This document shows positions 16,234-27,252 of a stretch of 64,000 nt of DNA, piece after piece. Made by a program: the position numbers and the translations under genes. Position 1 is the stretch's first letter. Each line of letters starts with the position of its first letter. The notes beneath the pieces are model-generated. The model did not search any database. It saw only the letters and a program-made list of their open reading frames with translations, and had not been told where the DNA came from. The stretch is from 2-12-FULL-35-23 sp965196985 (GTDB lineage Bacteria > Pseudomonadota > Gammaproteobacteria > UBA12402): NCBI GenBank assembly GCA_965196985.1, contig CBDALO010000043.1:62001-126000 (forward strand), read 5' to 3'.

Positions 16234-18180
16234 GTATCCGTTCAATATCAGCATGATTTGAAAATAATTCAAAAAGTTCTTGACAGCTTTTTCGTGCAAA
16301 TTTGGAAATTTTATATTGGAATCATCGTGTGTCATAAAAGCATGATGTGCGCTCTATAACAACGCTGTATGCTCGGATTATTTTTTCATCGATCAGGTTC
16401 ATGGCTTAAAAATAATTTCAGCAGTACGGCCATCTGTGTGGGGAAAATTTACCTTTTCAAACCCGTGGTATACTCTTCCTATGAAAAAACAACCTGACAA
16501 ATCAGTTTTAGCCGATCTCATTGAGAGATTTAATAATACTGTTACACCAACAGCACTAGAAACAGATTTTAGCAATGTATGTGAAAGTCAGGCTGAGAAA
16601 ATCATAAAGCTAGAAGACAAGGTGCAATCGTTAAATAACGCATTAAATAAATATAAAGGTGAGCAAGGAAAGCCTAATGTTAGAAAGCAAACGCGCGCTA
16701 ACAAGGACAAGGATCATTCCTCCGAGAAGGATAGAAAAGGAAATAAAACCAATAAAACTAGAAAGCCAAAATCTAGTAAAAAAAATCTCGAAGTCTCTAA
16801 TACAGTGACACTAACAATTAATCCAGATTCGTTGCCCAGCGATGCTGTGCCAAATGGCTCTAAGAAAACACTTATCCAGGATATAAAAATTGCTGCTAAT
16901 AACACTCTTTTTTTGCGCCAACAATATTACTCCCCTTCTGAAAACAAACACTATACAGCACCTCTGCCAACTGGTTATGAGGGCCAGTTCGGCCCTACTA
17001 TTAAAAGCTGGACAAGCTTCCTAAATACTCAAGGTGGTATGACGCTAGAAAGCCTTGAGACATTTTATAAAACCGCCAACATAGATATTAGTAAATCAAC
17101 CATCCATAGCTTCACAATTAAAACACCTACGATACTTGAGCCCGAGAAGATAGAAGTTGTGAAGGCAGGTTTACAATCCACGAACTACCAGCACCTAGAT
17201 GACACCAACGCTAGAGAGGATGGGAAAAACCGTTATGTTAATGTATTGGGTAATGAGTATTATTCAGCTTACTTTACGCTGACCAGTAAAAGTCGATTAA
17301 GCGTCATTGAAATGTTAAGCAAAGACCACTTTGGGTTCACATTAAATGAGGCCGCTTTTAATTTACTGGCTACTATGAACTTACCCCACAAGGTAATCGA
17401 AAGCTTAAAGGTATTTCACTCATCGACTATCTTAAACAGTAAGGAGCTGGAAGTTATTCTTGATAAGGTATTAGGTGATAAAAAATTTCCAAAATATAGA
17501 AAGCTGATTACTGATGCGGCAGCTATCTCAACATATAGAAAGAGTCCTTATGCGATAGAAACACTCATTACCGATGATGCGCCACAGTTTAAGCTCATTA
17601 CTGAATCACTCGCCTTGTGCTGGGTTCATGAGGGTAGGCATTATAAAAAGCTGACGCCAATTTTTAAGAAGCACCAAGACTCTGTTGACAGCTTCTTGGA
17701 TAGGTTTTGGGATTATCATCATAAGCTCATTGAATATAAAAAGAACCCAGGGCAAGATGAGATAGATAAGCTATCCAATGAGTTTACTGAGTTATTCTCA
17801 ACAATCACTGGCTACGAGAAACTAGATAAACAAATTGAGCTCACCTTAAAAAAGAAAAGGCAGCTATTGTTAGTGCTGGAAAAGCCAGAGCTTCCTCTAC
17901 ATAACAATCCAGCAGAGTTGATGGCTCGGAAGCAGGCTAGAATGCGCGATGTACACCTTCATACTATGAGTGAAGAAGGAACGAAAGCTAAGGATACAAT
18001 GGTTACAATTACTGAGACATGTAAAAAGCTAGCAGTTAATGTCTTCGATTATATATATGACAGAATTACAAAAAACTATTCTATGCCTTCGCTAGCGGAA
18101 TTAATTACCATCCGCTCATCACAGGCGCAGTAAACTAAAGAGAGCGCAGCATGAGCATCATGCTGAAATAAGACGGATAC
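16234..18180 (+). mobile_element. IS66-like element 3 (intact)
   Basis: 1947 bp from GTATCCGTTCAATATC to ACGGATAC, with an exact 8-bp target duplication CCTTAGAG on both sides. It was inserted in the 3' part of an IS1634-like transposase gene. This copy defines the true ends of the family. Confidence 0.9.
16481..18133 (+). CDS. IS66-like DDE transposase (element 3)
   Basis: 550 residues from MKKQPDKSVLADL, with the same domains as the copy at 10800-12452 and an intact C-terminus SLAELITIRSSQAQ. Minor differences (Ile for Val in EPEKIEVV; His for Tyr in WDYHHKL) show it is a separate copy. The promoter-like TATACT sits 10 bases before the start. Confidence 0.88.
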   Translation: MKKQPDKSVLADLIERFNNTVTPTALETDFSNVCESQAEKIIKLEDKVQSLNNALNKYKGEQGKPNVRKQTRANKDKDHSSEKDRKGNKTNKTRKPKSSKKNLEVSNTVTLTINPDSLPSDAVPNGSKKTLIQDIKIAANNTLFLRQQYYSPSENKHYTAPLPTGYEGQFGPTIKSWTSFLNTQGGMTLESLETFYKTANIDISKSTIHSFTIKTPTILEPEKIEVVKAGLQSTNYQHLDDTNAREDGKNRYVNVLGNEYYSAYFTLTSKSRLSVIEMLSKDHFGFTLNEAAFNLLATMNLPHKVIESLKVFHSSTILNSKELEVILDKVLGDKKFPKYRKLITDAAAISTYRKSPYAIETLITDDAPQFKLITESLALCWVHEGRHYKKLTPIFKKHQDSVDSFLDRFWDYHHKLIEYKKNPGQDEIDKLSNEFTELFSTITGYEKLDKQIELTLKKKRQLLLVLEKPELPLHNNPAELMARKQARMRDVHLHTMSEEGTKAKDTMVTITETCKKLAVNVFDYIYDRITKNYSMPSLAELITIRSSQAQ

Positions 18181-18244
18181 CCTTAGAGGTTCTTCTAATA
18201 GAAAGCAATTTATTATTTTCAAGCCGCATCGTAGTCGTGATACG
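18181..18244 (-). pseudogene. Internal fragment of the IS1634-like transposase
   Basis: The reverse complement matches codons after IRQIF in the intact copy (QVRITTTMRLENNKLLS then a short RRTS). It lies between IS66 element 3 and the IS91-like element, and joins the main gene part (19793-21490) to its tail (16146-16233). Confidence 0.75.
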
Positions 18245-18433
18245 AACCTGAGTGCATATTAAGGAATTTCAATGTGTCAATTGGTAAAAATACCACCAAT
18301 TAAAATGAGTAATTTTAGCACAGGTATTTTTTATAAAATCGATTTAGTGGTGGGGCAGGGTTAGTTATGACAAACAATAGCCAAAACTAGCTGTTATTTG
18401 TTGTTTTGGACGGACTACCCCCTTAGGAAGTTA

Positions 18434-19627
18434 TTAGATTTTTTTCAGTAAGGCGAGTTCACGATGCTTTGATAGCAATTTGTAACGGTTAGGTTGTCTA
18501 TACCAGCAGTTAGCTAAAAACATTTGGCTACCGCATAGAACACATTCATAGGGGTCAATGTTAAAATTATTTTGCATTAAGGTGCGGTAATTGACCTGGG
18601 GTGTGTTTGGATCAGTTTCACCTAATAGGAGTCTGACTTTGGGTAGCATCTCACCTCGCACCCGGTTAGCAAGAAACCCATAATAACGCACCATACGAAA
18701 GCCAACATCAGGAATGTGTTGAATAAATCGAGCAATAAACTCTTCCGCGGTTAATTTAAATTGCTTGTAGGTTTTAGAGACGTGATCAAGATAATTAAAA
18801 CTGAGGCTGCTCCCATCAAAGTTTTTAATTTTTGACTCAGCAATAGGAGGACGTTTGGTGTATCGACCTAAGTATTTAACGTTTTGTTTGTGATTCTTTG
18901 AGGGCTTTGCGCAATGTACTACCCATCGTTTTTGGTAAAGCTGATCAAGCAGTTGATTAAAGTTGAAAGTGTGGTTCAGTGTAGAGGCTAACTGATTTGG
19001 CAGAATAAGCCCTTTGTCCTGGTGGTGGTTTCTAAAAAGGTTAATGACCTCATAACGCCACATGGACATTAGTGTAGGTTGATGGAAGTAGAGGCTTTTC
19101 CATTGTGTTAACTCTTTGTTGATACCACCCAGAGTGATTGACGCATGAAGATGCACATTGCGCTTTAGATCTCTGCCAAAGGTGTGAAGCGCGATAAATA
19201 CACCGGGTTTAACCCTCTTGTTTTTAGCAAGCTTGAGTAACACCTTTGCTGCTAATGGTGGGAGTAAATTAAGAAGCTCTCTGTTTGTCCAAAAGCAGTC
19301 CCAAAGAGTAGAGGGCATGGTGAATGTGATGTGTTGCCATGTAGTGTTGGGTAAGATTGCCATCTGTTGTTGTATCCATACTTCTGTGGCTTTTTTACCA
19401 CACGATGAACAGCTTTTAGCTTTGCAGGTATGGCGGATGTATTTGACGTGTGAACAGTTTGGATTACTGCAATGATACTCTTTATGGCCACGCATAGGAT
19501 GTTTGCAGCTAAGCAGCTTAACAATGCCAATGACAATAGCTTCTCTGATTTTATCTTTGTACTTGGTGTGAAAGTTCCACCAGTTCTGATTGGTTACCAA
19601 GATTTGTTTGATACTAAAGCGTTTCAT
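18434..19627 (-). CDS. IS91-family HUH transposase
   Basis: 397 residues. An N-terminal zinc-binding domain (HPMRGHKEYHCSNPNCSHV, HTCKAKSCSSCGKKAT) is followed by the Y2_Tnp domain with the HUH motif NVHLHASITLGG and the YLGRYTKRPPIAES block. The C-terminal CVLCGSQM makes a further Cys pair. The protein nicks DNA for rolling-circle transposition. It appears full-length. Confidence 0.92.
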   Translation of the reverse strand: MKRFSIKQILVTNQNWWNFHTKYKDKIREAIVIGIVKLLSCKHPMRGHKEYHCSNPNCSHVKYIRHTCKAKSCSSCGKKATEVWIQQQMAILPNTTWQHITFTMPSTLWDCFWTNRELLNLLPPLAAKVLLKLAKNKRVKPGVFIALHTFGRDLKRNVHLHASITLGGINKELTQWKSLYFHQPTLMSMWRYEVINLFRNHHQDKGLILPNQLASTLNHTFNFNQLLDQLYQKRWVVHCAKPSKNHKQNVKYLGRYTKRPPIAESKIKNFDGSSLSFNYLDHVSKTYKQFKLTAEEFIARFIQHIPDVGFRMVRYYGFLANRVRGEMLPKVRLLLGETDPNTPQVNYRTLMQNNFNIDPYECVLCGSQMFLANCWYRQPNRYKLLSKHRELALLKKI

Positions 19628-19792
19628 TATTCATAGAGTAAAATGAGAAGCGCGTATAGTAGGTGAGTTATTGCTCAGCTACCTGAAGCAATTTCTATAG
19701 CAGGTGTGTTATTTTTATTCGTTATTATTCCATGGGCAGGTTTGACTAGTTTGAGACTTAATAATACTCGTGGCTTTGTAAAGACTAAACTC

Positions 19793-21490
19793 TTAGAGGC
19801 TTAGAAAGTTGCCGGCGAAGCCGGCCTGACTTGTAAAAATCTGCCGTATAGTTTGCCAGCTACTATCAATGTTCTGCAATTTAAGTTGATGGCGAATAGT
19901 GTGTAGTAAGTGATAAGCAAGAATACTAATAAACAGATGGGCATCAACTCGCTCTTGCTTTTGATGGTAGATAGGACGCAGGCCTAACTCTGATTTTAAT
20001 GATCTGAATGCCGATTCAACATCAGTTAGAGTTGTATAGATTCTCCAAATTGTTTTTTCATCTAAATCCATTCTGTTACTACGCAAACAATATGCGCCCA
20101 GATTCTCAGAGTTAACTTTACTCCAACTGATTTTCGTAACCTTATCAGCCTCTGAATCAAGCGTGATAGTGTATCGACCTGAAACACGTTTATGGCGCTC
20201 CTTTATTCGACCTAAACGCAAGGTTACTTTCTCAATTGCTTTCATTCCGGTTTTTTTAGTGAGTCCATTAGCTAACTTAATTAATTCCTCTTCGAAACGA
20301 GTCTCAGCCTTACTAATCATATTTAAGCTTTTTTCTTCCTTAGCCTGAGAATGGCAGTACAGTAAGACTTCATTTGCTTCAGTATCTTTAATTAATTGCG
20401 CTGTAACCGTATTATTTACTGATTCTTTTACTAGCACTTTATCAATGTTTTCATCGACAACAGGCAATGCTCTACGGCTCACTACAATATAATGGAAACC
20501 TTTTTCAGTAAGCCATGAAATATTTTCTTCAGTTGCAAAACCAGCATCTAAGATAATTGTTGCCTCTGGCTGTGCATGAAGCTCAGTTAGCATTTCGGAT
20601 AATGTTTTAGGCTCGCTAACATTCCCTTTGAAAAATTCACTGCGTTGCGGGAACCCTGAGCCATCCAGCACGAGTCCTAGAGAAACAAGCGGACAATCAG
20701 ACCGCTTCTCCTTTGATCGCCCATGCTGTGCATGATCATTTTGTAATGCGCGACCTTCAAAGTAGGTATTGGTTATATCGTAGAGAGTGATCACCTGATT
20801 TAAACTAAACAGATTTTTCTCACGTTCAAATAATTGATCTTCAATCACTTGTTTATGTTTAAGTAACTCATCAGCAGTCTTATAGAATTTCTTGAGTGAT
20901 AGTTCTGAGAAATCAGTACCCAGTAATTCATCTAGCGCACTTTGATTGCTTAAATAATAGTGCGTACTCAAATCACTTCCTGGAGCAACTAGCCGCCCAA
21001 TGATGGTAGCAATCATCAGGTAACATTGTTTTTGATTAAAGCCCACAGCCCTGAACAATTCTTCAAGTTGTAATTGCCTAGCAGCATGTAAGCCCAACGC
21101 CTCAGCTCGAACGTGGCGTATGTCCGCGCTCTCAATGGAGTTAACATCCACTGTTTTAAAGTCAGGTTCTACCGCGCTTACTGAATTGAGAGTAATGCTT
21201 GTCTCATTCTCTTCTGCACGCTTTGCACGAATGCGTTTTACATACATTTGAGCCTGTTTTTCTAGATGCGCTGGTATTGAAATTAACGAGCCTTGGCCCG
21301 TTAAAATTTCCTCAATACGGTCAGCTAGCAATTTCCAACTGTCCTTCTTTACTGAAAAATTTGCACCAAGATTTAAAATCAGTCTTTGACGTACTTTGCC
21401 GTCAGCAGTGCGATGAGTATCAACAAGTCGGTAGGTTGCGTAAGGCTCACCTGTCCGAGGACTCTTTTGTGTAGAGGTTCGAATATACAT
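19793..21490 (-). pseudogene. IS1634-family transposase, C-terminus separated by IS91 and IS66
   Basis: The first about 550 residues match the intact copy at 29054-30865 almost exactly (MYIRTSTQKSPRTG..., ITLYDITNTYFEGRAL, ILDAGFATEENI, IYTTLTDVESAFRSLKSEL). After QTIRQIF the frame enters the IS91 end and stops. The missing tail lies at 18181-18244 and 16146-16233. All DDE motifs are in the remaining part. The upstream region (21491-21655) matches 28889-29053 in inverted orientation, including the end of a Tn3 tnpA fragment. Confidence 0.85.
19811..19825. repeat. IS91 terminal hairpin
   Basis: GCCGGCGAAGCCGGC: a perfect 5-6 bp GC stem close to the element end, next to CAAG on the minus strand. 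Confidence 0.6.
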
Positions 21491-21675
21491 AACTCAATAC
21501 TCTCATCACCTTACCAGCCCATGCAACCCCTTATTAACATTATGTGTCACTACATCCGAGAATTCATGTTACTAGGCGAGTAAAATCAATGGGTTGAGTT
21601 AAAAATAATGCTGAAATTTTTGATTTTCAGGGTGAAATGGCCAAACTTGGGTTAATATCAAGTTATTGAGCTTGA

Positions 21676-24600
21676 TTTCTAAGCTGCCTGTGCGGCAGTT
21701 AACCCCGTCGAGACTTGAAAAAACCGTCGCACGCTTTTCTAAGCTGCCTGTGCGGCAGTTAACCTTCGACGCAATAATAAATTATCTCAAAGAGATTTCT
21801 AAGCTGCCTGTGCGGCAGTTAACAAATATTTTATTATTCTCGACCACCGGCTGATTTTCTAAGCTGCCTGTGCGGCAGTTAACCGATCGGCTAGTTTAGC
21901 CGGAAGTGCGCAAGTTTTCTAAGCTGCCTGTGCGGCAGTTAACAAGGTTGTGTAGAATTTTACGCGCTCATTACCTTTCTAAGCTGCCTGTGCGGCAGTT
22001 AACACCCGACGGAGCACCCGCCACTACTATTATCTTTTCTAAGCTGCCTGTGCGGCAGTTAACGACACTAAACCGAAAGTATCGGGAGTTCAAGATTTCT
22101 AAGCTGCCTGTGCGGCAGTTAACTCTCAAGGTTTTGTAAAAACTCAAAACTTAGATTTCTAAGCTGCCTGTGCGGCAGTTAACGAAAATGCGGTTAATTT
22201 AGACAACATGAACGATTTCTAAGCTGCCTGTGCGGCAGTTAACACCTGATGGTGCACCGGCTACTACTATTATCTTTTCTAAGCTGCCTGTGCGGCAGTT
22301 AACATCGATTTGTCGGTTTTGTAGCGGCCGCTTTTTTTCTAAGCTGCCTGTGCGGCAGTTAACATTTGCATGAGCTGGGCACTCAATGATGGTGATTTCT
22401 AAGCTGCCTGTGCGGCAGTTAACGATCACCGTTTTGCCAACGGGCGTTATGGTTTTTTCTAAGCTGCCTGTGCGGCAGTTAACTGAATGGGATTCAGCGC
22501 AGGAATATTTTATAGTTTCTAAGCTGCCTGTGCGGCAGTTAACTCTTATGTCTACCCACGTAAACCCCTTTCTCCTTTCTAAGCTGCCTGTGCGGCAGTT
22601 AACGAACAACACGCAATATACCGGCTTCATCCACATTTCTAAGCTGCCTGTGCGGCAGTTAACTTCCCATTATTTTGAACAGGCAATAGCGTAAATTTCT
22701 AAGCTGCCTGTGCGGCAGTTAACGATTGAGAATAACCTGCTACCCAAGAACTAAATTTCTAAGCTGCCTGTGCGGCAGTTAACATTTACGATGAGCAAAT
22801 TATCAGCGAATTACATTTCTAAGCTGCCTGTGCGGCAGTTAACTTTTAGCAAAAATACCCACACGCTGACCATCTTTTCTAAGCTGCCTGTGCGGCAGTT
22901 AACCGGGCATAATCGCTATTGAGTCTTTAATAATATTTCTAAGCTGCCTGTGCGGCAGTTAACCTACCATGCTCCCTTTACCCCCCCATGTGCGTCGTTT
23001 CTAAGCTGCCTGTGCGGCAGTTAACATACTCAAGCTTTGAGTAATGCGTTGACTATCTTTCTAAGCTGCCTGTGCGGCAGTTAACCCCCATTAATCCTAG
23101 AGGTGACCGGATTAATATTTCTAAGCTGCCTGTGCGGCAGTTAACCCCCATTAATCCTAGAGGTGACCGGATTAATATTTCTAAGCTGCCTGTGCGGCAG
23201 TTAACAGACAAGTTTAAAACTGGCGGCTTTGGTATGTTTTCTAAGCTGCCTGTGCGGCAGTTAACAAGTTAGCATTATCGTTGCGTATCTTATTTGCTTT
23301 CTAAGCTGCCTGTGCGGCAGTTAACATTTAGCGTGCGTTCACGATCTTTAAGTATTGTTTCTAAGCTGCCTGTGCGGCAGTTAACTTTTTCACAAATTGA
23401 AGCCAGAGTATTACCCTTTTCTAAGCTGCCTGTGCGGCAGTTAACATTTCTCAATAAAATAATTTCCGGCGTCTACTTTTCTAAGCTGCCTGTGCGGCAC
23501 TTAACGCGGATACGACAGTAAGCGTAGAAGTTGCGCCTTTCTAAGCTGCCTGTGCGGCAGTTAACAATCCATTAACGATCAATCGTTGGATTTGAACTTT
23601 CTAAGCTGCCTGTGCGGCAGTTAACTTAGTGATTTGCGAGCTTTCTACGATAAAGGATTTCTAAGCTGCCTGTGCGGCAGTTAACTTGACGTCAATATAA
23701 AGCTAATTGTAGTCATCATGATTTCTAAGCTGCCTGTGCGGCAGTTAACTCGCGTTATATTCACACGTAAATCAACTTATTTGCACATTTCTAAGCTGCC
23801 TGTGCGGCAGTTAACTTGAGCAATATAAAGCTAATGTAGTCATCATGTTTCTAAGCTGCCTGTGCGGCAGTTAACTCGCGTTATATTCACACGTAATAGT
23901 TAACGCCTTTCTAAGCTGCCTGTGCGGCAGTTAACCGTTTCAAACTGCATCCGCGTTTAGATACGCCTTTCTAAGCTGCCTGTGCGGCAGTTAACGCACT
24001 TTACGTCCTCGTATTACGCCACAACTATTTCTAAGCTGCCTGTGCGGCAGTTAACGTTTTTACCGCGTTATAGCGGAAGAAGTAAAATTTCTAAGCTGCC
24101 TGTGCGGCAGTTAACGCGCTGCGGGCGGCTATCAAAAACTACCTTCTTTTCTAAGCTGCCTGTGCGGCAGTTAACAAGGTCCAGCTAACGGTGCTGATGC
24201 AATAGATTTTCTAAGCTGCCTGTGCGGCAGTTAACTAAAATTATAAAAAATTAATACGCTCTCGTCTTTTCTAAGCTGCCTGTGCGGCAGTTAACTCAAC
24301 TTGATTTTAGAAACCGCTATTTATTTATTTCTAAGCTGCCTGTGCGGCAGTTAACTCGCACATAACGTGTTACCCCCTTCATTCCCGTTTCTAAGCTGCC
24401 TGTAACTCGCGGCAGTTAACCGAATTAGTAAGCGCGATTGAATCTAAAGCATTTTCTAAGCTGCCTGTGCGGCAGTTAACAAGACTCAATAGCGATTATG
24501 CCTGACGCACATTTTCTAAGCTGCCTGTGCGGCAGTTAACTAACTAACAAAGGCTGTACGGACTTCGCACTGTTTCTAAGCTGCCTGTGCGGCAGTTAAC

Positions 24601-25983
24601 TAGTTCAACTTGATTTTAGAAACCGCTATTTATTTCTAAGCTGCCTGTGCGGCAGTTAACCCCTGATCGATGATTTTAAAACGCGATTTTTATTTCTAAG
24701 CTGCCTGTGCGGCAGTTAACACCCAATCAACGCTAAAGGTAAATTCATAATCTTTCTAAGCTGCCTGTGCGGCAGTTAACGCATCATACGTTTAGCGGCT
24801 TCGGTGGCGTATTTTCTAAGCTGCCTGTGCGGCAGTTAACCGACACCGCACCCACCCCAAGCGTTTCATAGCTTTCTAAGCTGCCTGTGCGGCAGTTAAC
24901 CAATACCCTGTGTTGCGTTGTTTACTATTGTCTTTCTAAGCTGCCTGTGCGGCAGTTAACTTTACTATTCAAACCGCGGGTATTTATCAAGCTTTCTAAG
25001 CTGCCTGTGCGGCAGTTAACAGCGGATAACCCTTTATTTAACGGCTATGTTGTTTCTAAGCTGCCTGTGCGGCAGTTAACTTGAAGAAACGTTGATTAAA
25101 CGAGTTATTACATTTCTAAGCTGCCTGTGCGGCAGTTAACTCAAAAACTACCGTCGGGGGTTATCTTACAATTTTCTAAGCTGCCTGTGCGGCAGTTAAC
25201 AGTGACAACACACGTTAACCCTCTTTATTTAATTTCTAAGCTGCCTGTGCGGCAGTTAACTAGCTTGTCATAATGACGATTCAATGACTCTATTTCTAAG
25301 CTGCCTGTGCGGCAGTTAACGAAATTACTTAGTGATAAAGCTATAATTATGTTTTCTAAGCTGCCTGTGCGGCAGTTAACGAGCAAATCAAGTGCTGGAT
25401 GACTTTAGGGAATTTCTAAGCTGCCTGTGCGGCAGTTAACTGCTGTCATATTCGGCATTAATTGTGCTGTTTTTTCTAAGCTGCCTGTGCGGCAGTTAAC
25501 CTAGCATCTGATTATCATAGTATTTTAGGTTGTTTCTAAGCTGCCTGTGCGGCAGTTAACGTGCTGTGCGAGCCCGTCTCGATTGTGCTGTGCTTTCTAA
25601 GCTGCCTGTGCGGCAGTTAACGCCTTTCAATCAGAAGGGCGCAGATTATTAGATTTCTAAGCTGCCTGTGCGGCAGTTAACGCAGTACCTCCTAGATGCT
25701 CATGCACTTCAACTTTCTAAGCTGCCTGTGCGGCAGTTAACCCAATAAAATACTCTTGCGCAATATCCCACTCATTTCTAAGCTGCCTGTGCGGCAGTTA
25801 ACCGCTGTTTAGCGAGATTAGTGCCTTGAGCGACTTTTCTAAGCTGCCTGTGCGGCAGTTAACCATTGAAGGCATCTCACGGCAATCCGAGCCTATTTCT
25901 AAGCTGCCTGTGCGGCAGTTAATTAGTGCTTGATGATTTGATTGTCGCATTTAAATTTCTAAGCTGCCTGTGCGGCAGTTAAC
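21676..25983 (-). CRISPR. Type I-F CRISPR array, 72 repeats and 71 spacers
   Basis: Repeat of 28 bp; on the minus (likely transcribed) strand it starts GTTAACTGCCGCA and ends CAGGCAGCTTAGAAA, a I-F/Csy consensus with the CTTAGAAA 5' handle and the CTGCC/GGCAG stem. Spacers are mostly 32 bp; a few are 33-38. Counting repeat starts gives 22 with strict 60-bp period from 21676, then 12, 2 irregular, 10, 19 and a final 7. Variants: a 5-bp insertion (AACTC) in the repeat at 24388-24420, a G to C change near 23497 and a changed last base at about 25923. The leader is on the right. No cas gene is present in the window. Confidence 0.98.
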
Positions 25984-26100
25984 CCTAATTATAGTGTAAA
26001 ATTTGATAGTTACAACAAGCACTTAGCTTAAAAAAAACCTTTTTATCCGATATTTTTAAGCTATGATGTAACTTATTGAAATTTAAACTAATTTTTAAAG
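25984..26100 (-). promoter_or_regulatory. CRISPR leader with sigma70-like promoter
   Basis: AT-rich sequence at the leader side. Reading the minus strand, TTGTAA (26010-26015) and TATAAT (25988-25993), with a 16-bp spacer, sit just before the first repeat. Further out, an 11-bp inverted repeat TAGCTTAAAAA/TTTTTAAGCTA (26024-26034 and 26053-26063) encloses an A/T tract that could bind IHF during spacer integration (inference). Confidence 0.7.
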
Positions 26101-26300
26101 AACAAAATTTATTGGTTAAAACCAGGGTACAGTAGCGGTCTTTGATAAACCAAACTGATCAAATTTGCCATAAACTGGCTGATCTAGCAATTCGCAGTCT
26201 CTTCCAATGCAAGATGAGCCTGAAATAGCCCCCACTTTCCAATGCAAAGTGGGCCTGAAGTTGTTGCGTGATCGTTCATCCTATATGGATGAATATCAAT
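26101..26300. other. Non-coding stretch with small hairpin
   Basis: No gene seen. A short duplicated phrase (TTCCAATGCAA..TGGGCCTGAA type) contains a hairpin CCCACTTT/AAAGTGGG at about 26231-26253. Confidence 0.4.
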
Positions 26301-26445
26301 ATGAACGACATAGAATTAAACACACTTGCCCAGATTGAGCAATTTCTATCCTCATCAACCCAGCTTACCTTTGAAGCTACATCACGAGCAGAATCTTACC
26401 TATGGGTTACGAACACATTAAAAAAATTTGCTTATTGCGGTATGA
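26301..26445 (+). pseudogene. N-terminal fragment of an integrase-type transposase
   Basis: MNDIELNTLAQIEQFLSSS and TFEATSRAESYLWVTNTLKKFAY resemble the N-terminal segment of rve-core transposases that carry the GFIRIDTVHQGD motif; a fragment with that motif lies at 30940-31165 on the same strand. The frame breaks after KKFAYC. Confidence 0.55.
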
Positions 26446-26512
26446 GGGTACTAAGGAATTTCTTGTAAAAAAGCGCCTGATCTGTGGATAACTTGGTAGA
26501 ACTGGCTTATTC

Positions 26513-27079
26513 CTAAGCAATCGCCCGTTTTCGTTTCTTCAGGTAATTATAAAAAGAAGGCCGGCTAATCCCATAAATCTTGCAAATTTCTGCAACGGTT
26601 ATCTTCTGTTCATCATAACGTTCCAGCATTTTTTTGACCTAATGTTCCTGTAATAGAGGTGGTCGTCCTCCTAAACGTCCCCGAGCACGAGCGGCTTTGA
26701 GTCCAGCGCGTGTTCGCTCTTGAATCAGGTCTCGCTCAAACTCGGCTAAGGCACTGAAAATATGGAAGATTAGCTTACCACCACTGGTGGTAGTATCAAT
26801 ATTTTCCTGCAAGCTTTTAAAGCCAATCCCTTGTTGGTTTAAGGTTTGAATGGTGTCAATGAGGTGAGGCACAGAGCGGCCTAACCGATCAAGCTTCCAA
26901 ACCACTAGGAGATCCCCTTCTCGTAAATAAGCCAGGGCTTCTTCTAGCCCCGGCCTGGCAGTACGGGCACCACTGGCAATATCTTTATAGATGCGTTGGC
27001 ACCCCTCAGTTTTCAAGGCATCTTCTTGCAAGCTCAGGTTTTGGTCAGCGGTTCAGATACGCGCATAGCCTGCTTTCAT
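26513..27079 (-). pseudogene. tnpR: Tn3-type serine resolvase (tnpR) with two nonsense codons
   Basis: The reading frame from the ATG complementary to 27077-27079 to the stop at 26513 has 188 codons, the size of Tn3 resolvases. It reads MKAGYARI-stop-TADQNLSLQED, so the TGA stands where the catalytic serine of YARVS normally is. The core DLLVVWKLDRLGRSV, GGKLIFHIFSALAEFERDLI and RARGRLGGRPP is intact. A TAG follows LLQEH, after which the HTH part VKKMLERYDEQKITV...YGISRPSFYNYLKKRK continues. The gene is inactive unless the stops are sequence errors. Confidence 0.85.
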
Positions 27080-27252
27080 GGGTGGGCTGTTGCTCCAGTT
27101 GGTCTATTTTTGTCTGGTAACTCAATAGTGTTATTAAATTCATTAATATTGAAAACTAGACACCTTTCTTAGGCAAGAATCTTACGGGTTTGGGCGGGAA
27201 AAGGCAATCGACTCGCGTGTAAAGAAAACCTACGTTTTTTGGATGCTTAAAA
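27080..27252. other. Intergenic region of a Tn3-type transposon (possible res site)
   Basis: AT-rich region between the divergent resolvase pseudogene and tnpA fragment, where Tn3-family elements carry the res recombination site. I cannot define subsites by eye. Confidence 0.35.

Larger units (their letters stand above)
18245..19827 (-). mobile_element. IS91-family rolling-circle element
   Basis: The element fills the gap between codons of an IS1634-like transposase. The right end carries a GC-rich hairpin (19811-19825) near CAAG, as expected for IS91 termini; the left border near 18245 is inferred from where the interrupted gene resumes. No target duplication is seen, which is normal for the family. 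Confidence 0.75.

Noticed and set aside
21666..25084. Several reading frames with repeated KLPVRQLT or VNCRTGSLE peptides
   Set aside because: They are translations across CRISPR repeats and spacers; the 28/32-bp periodic DNA explains them fully.
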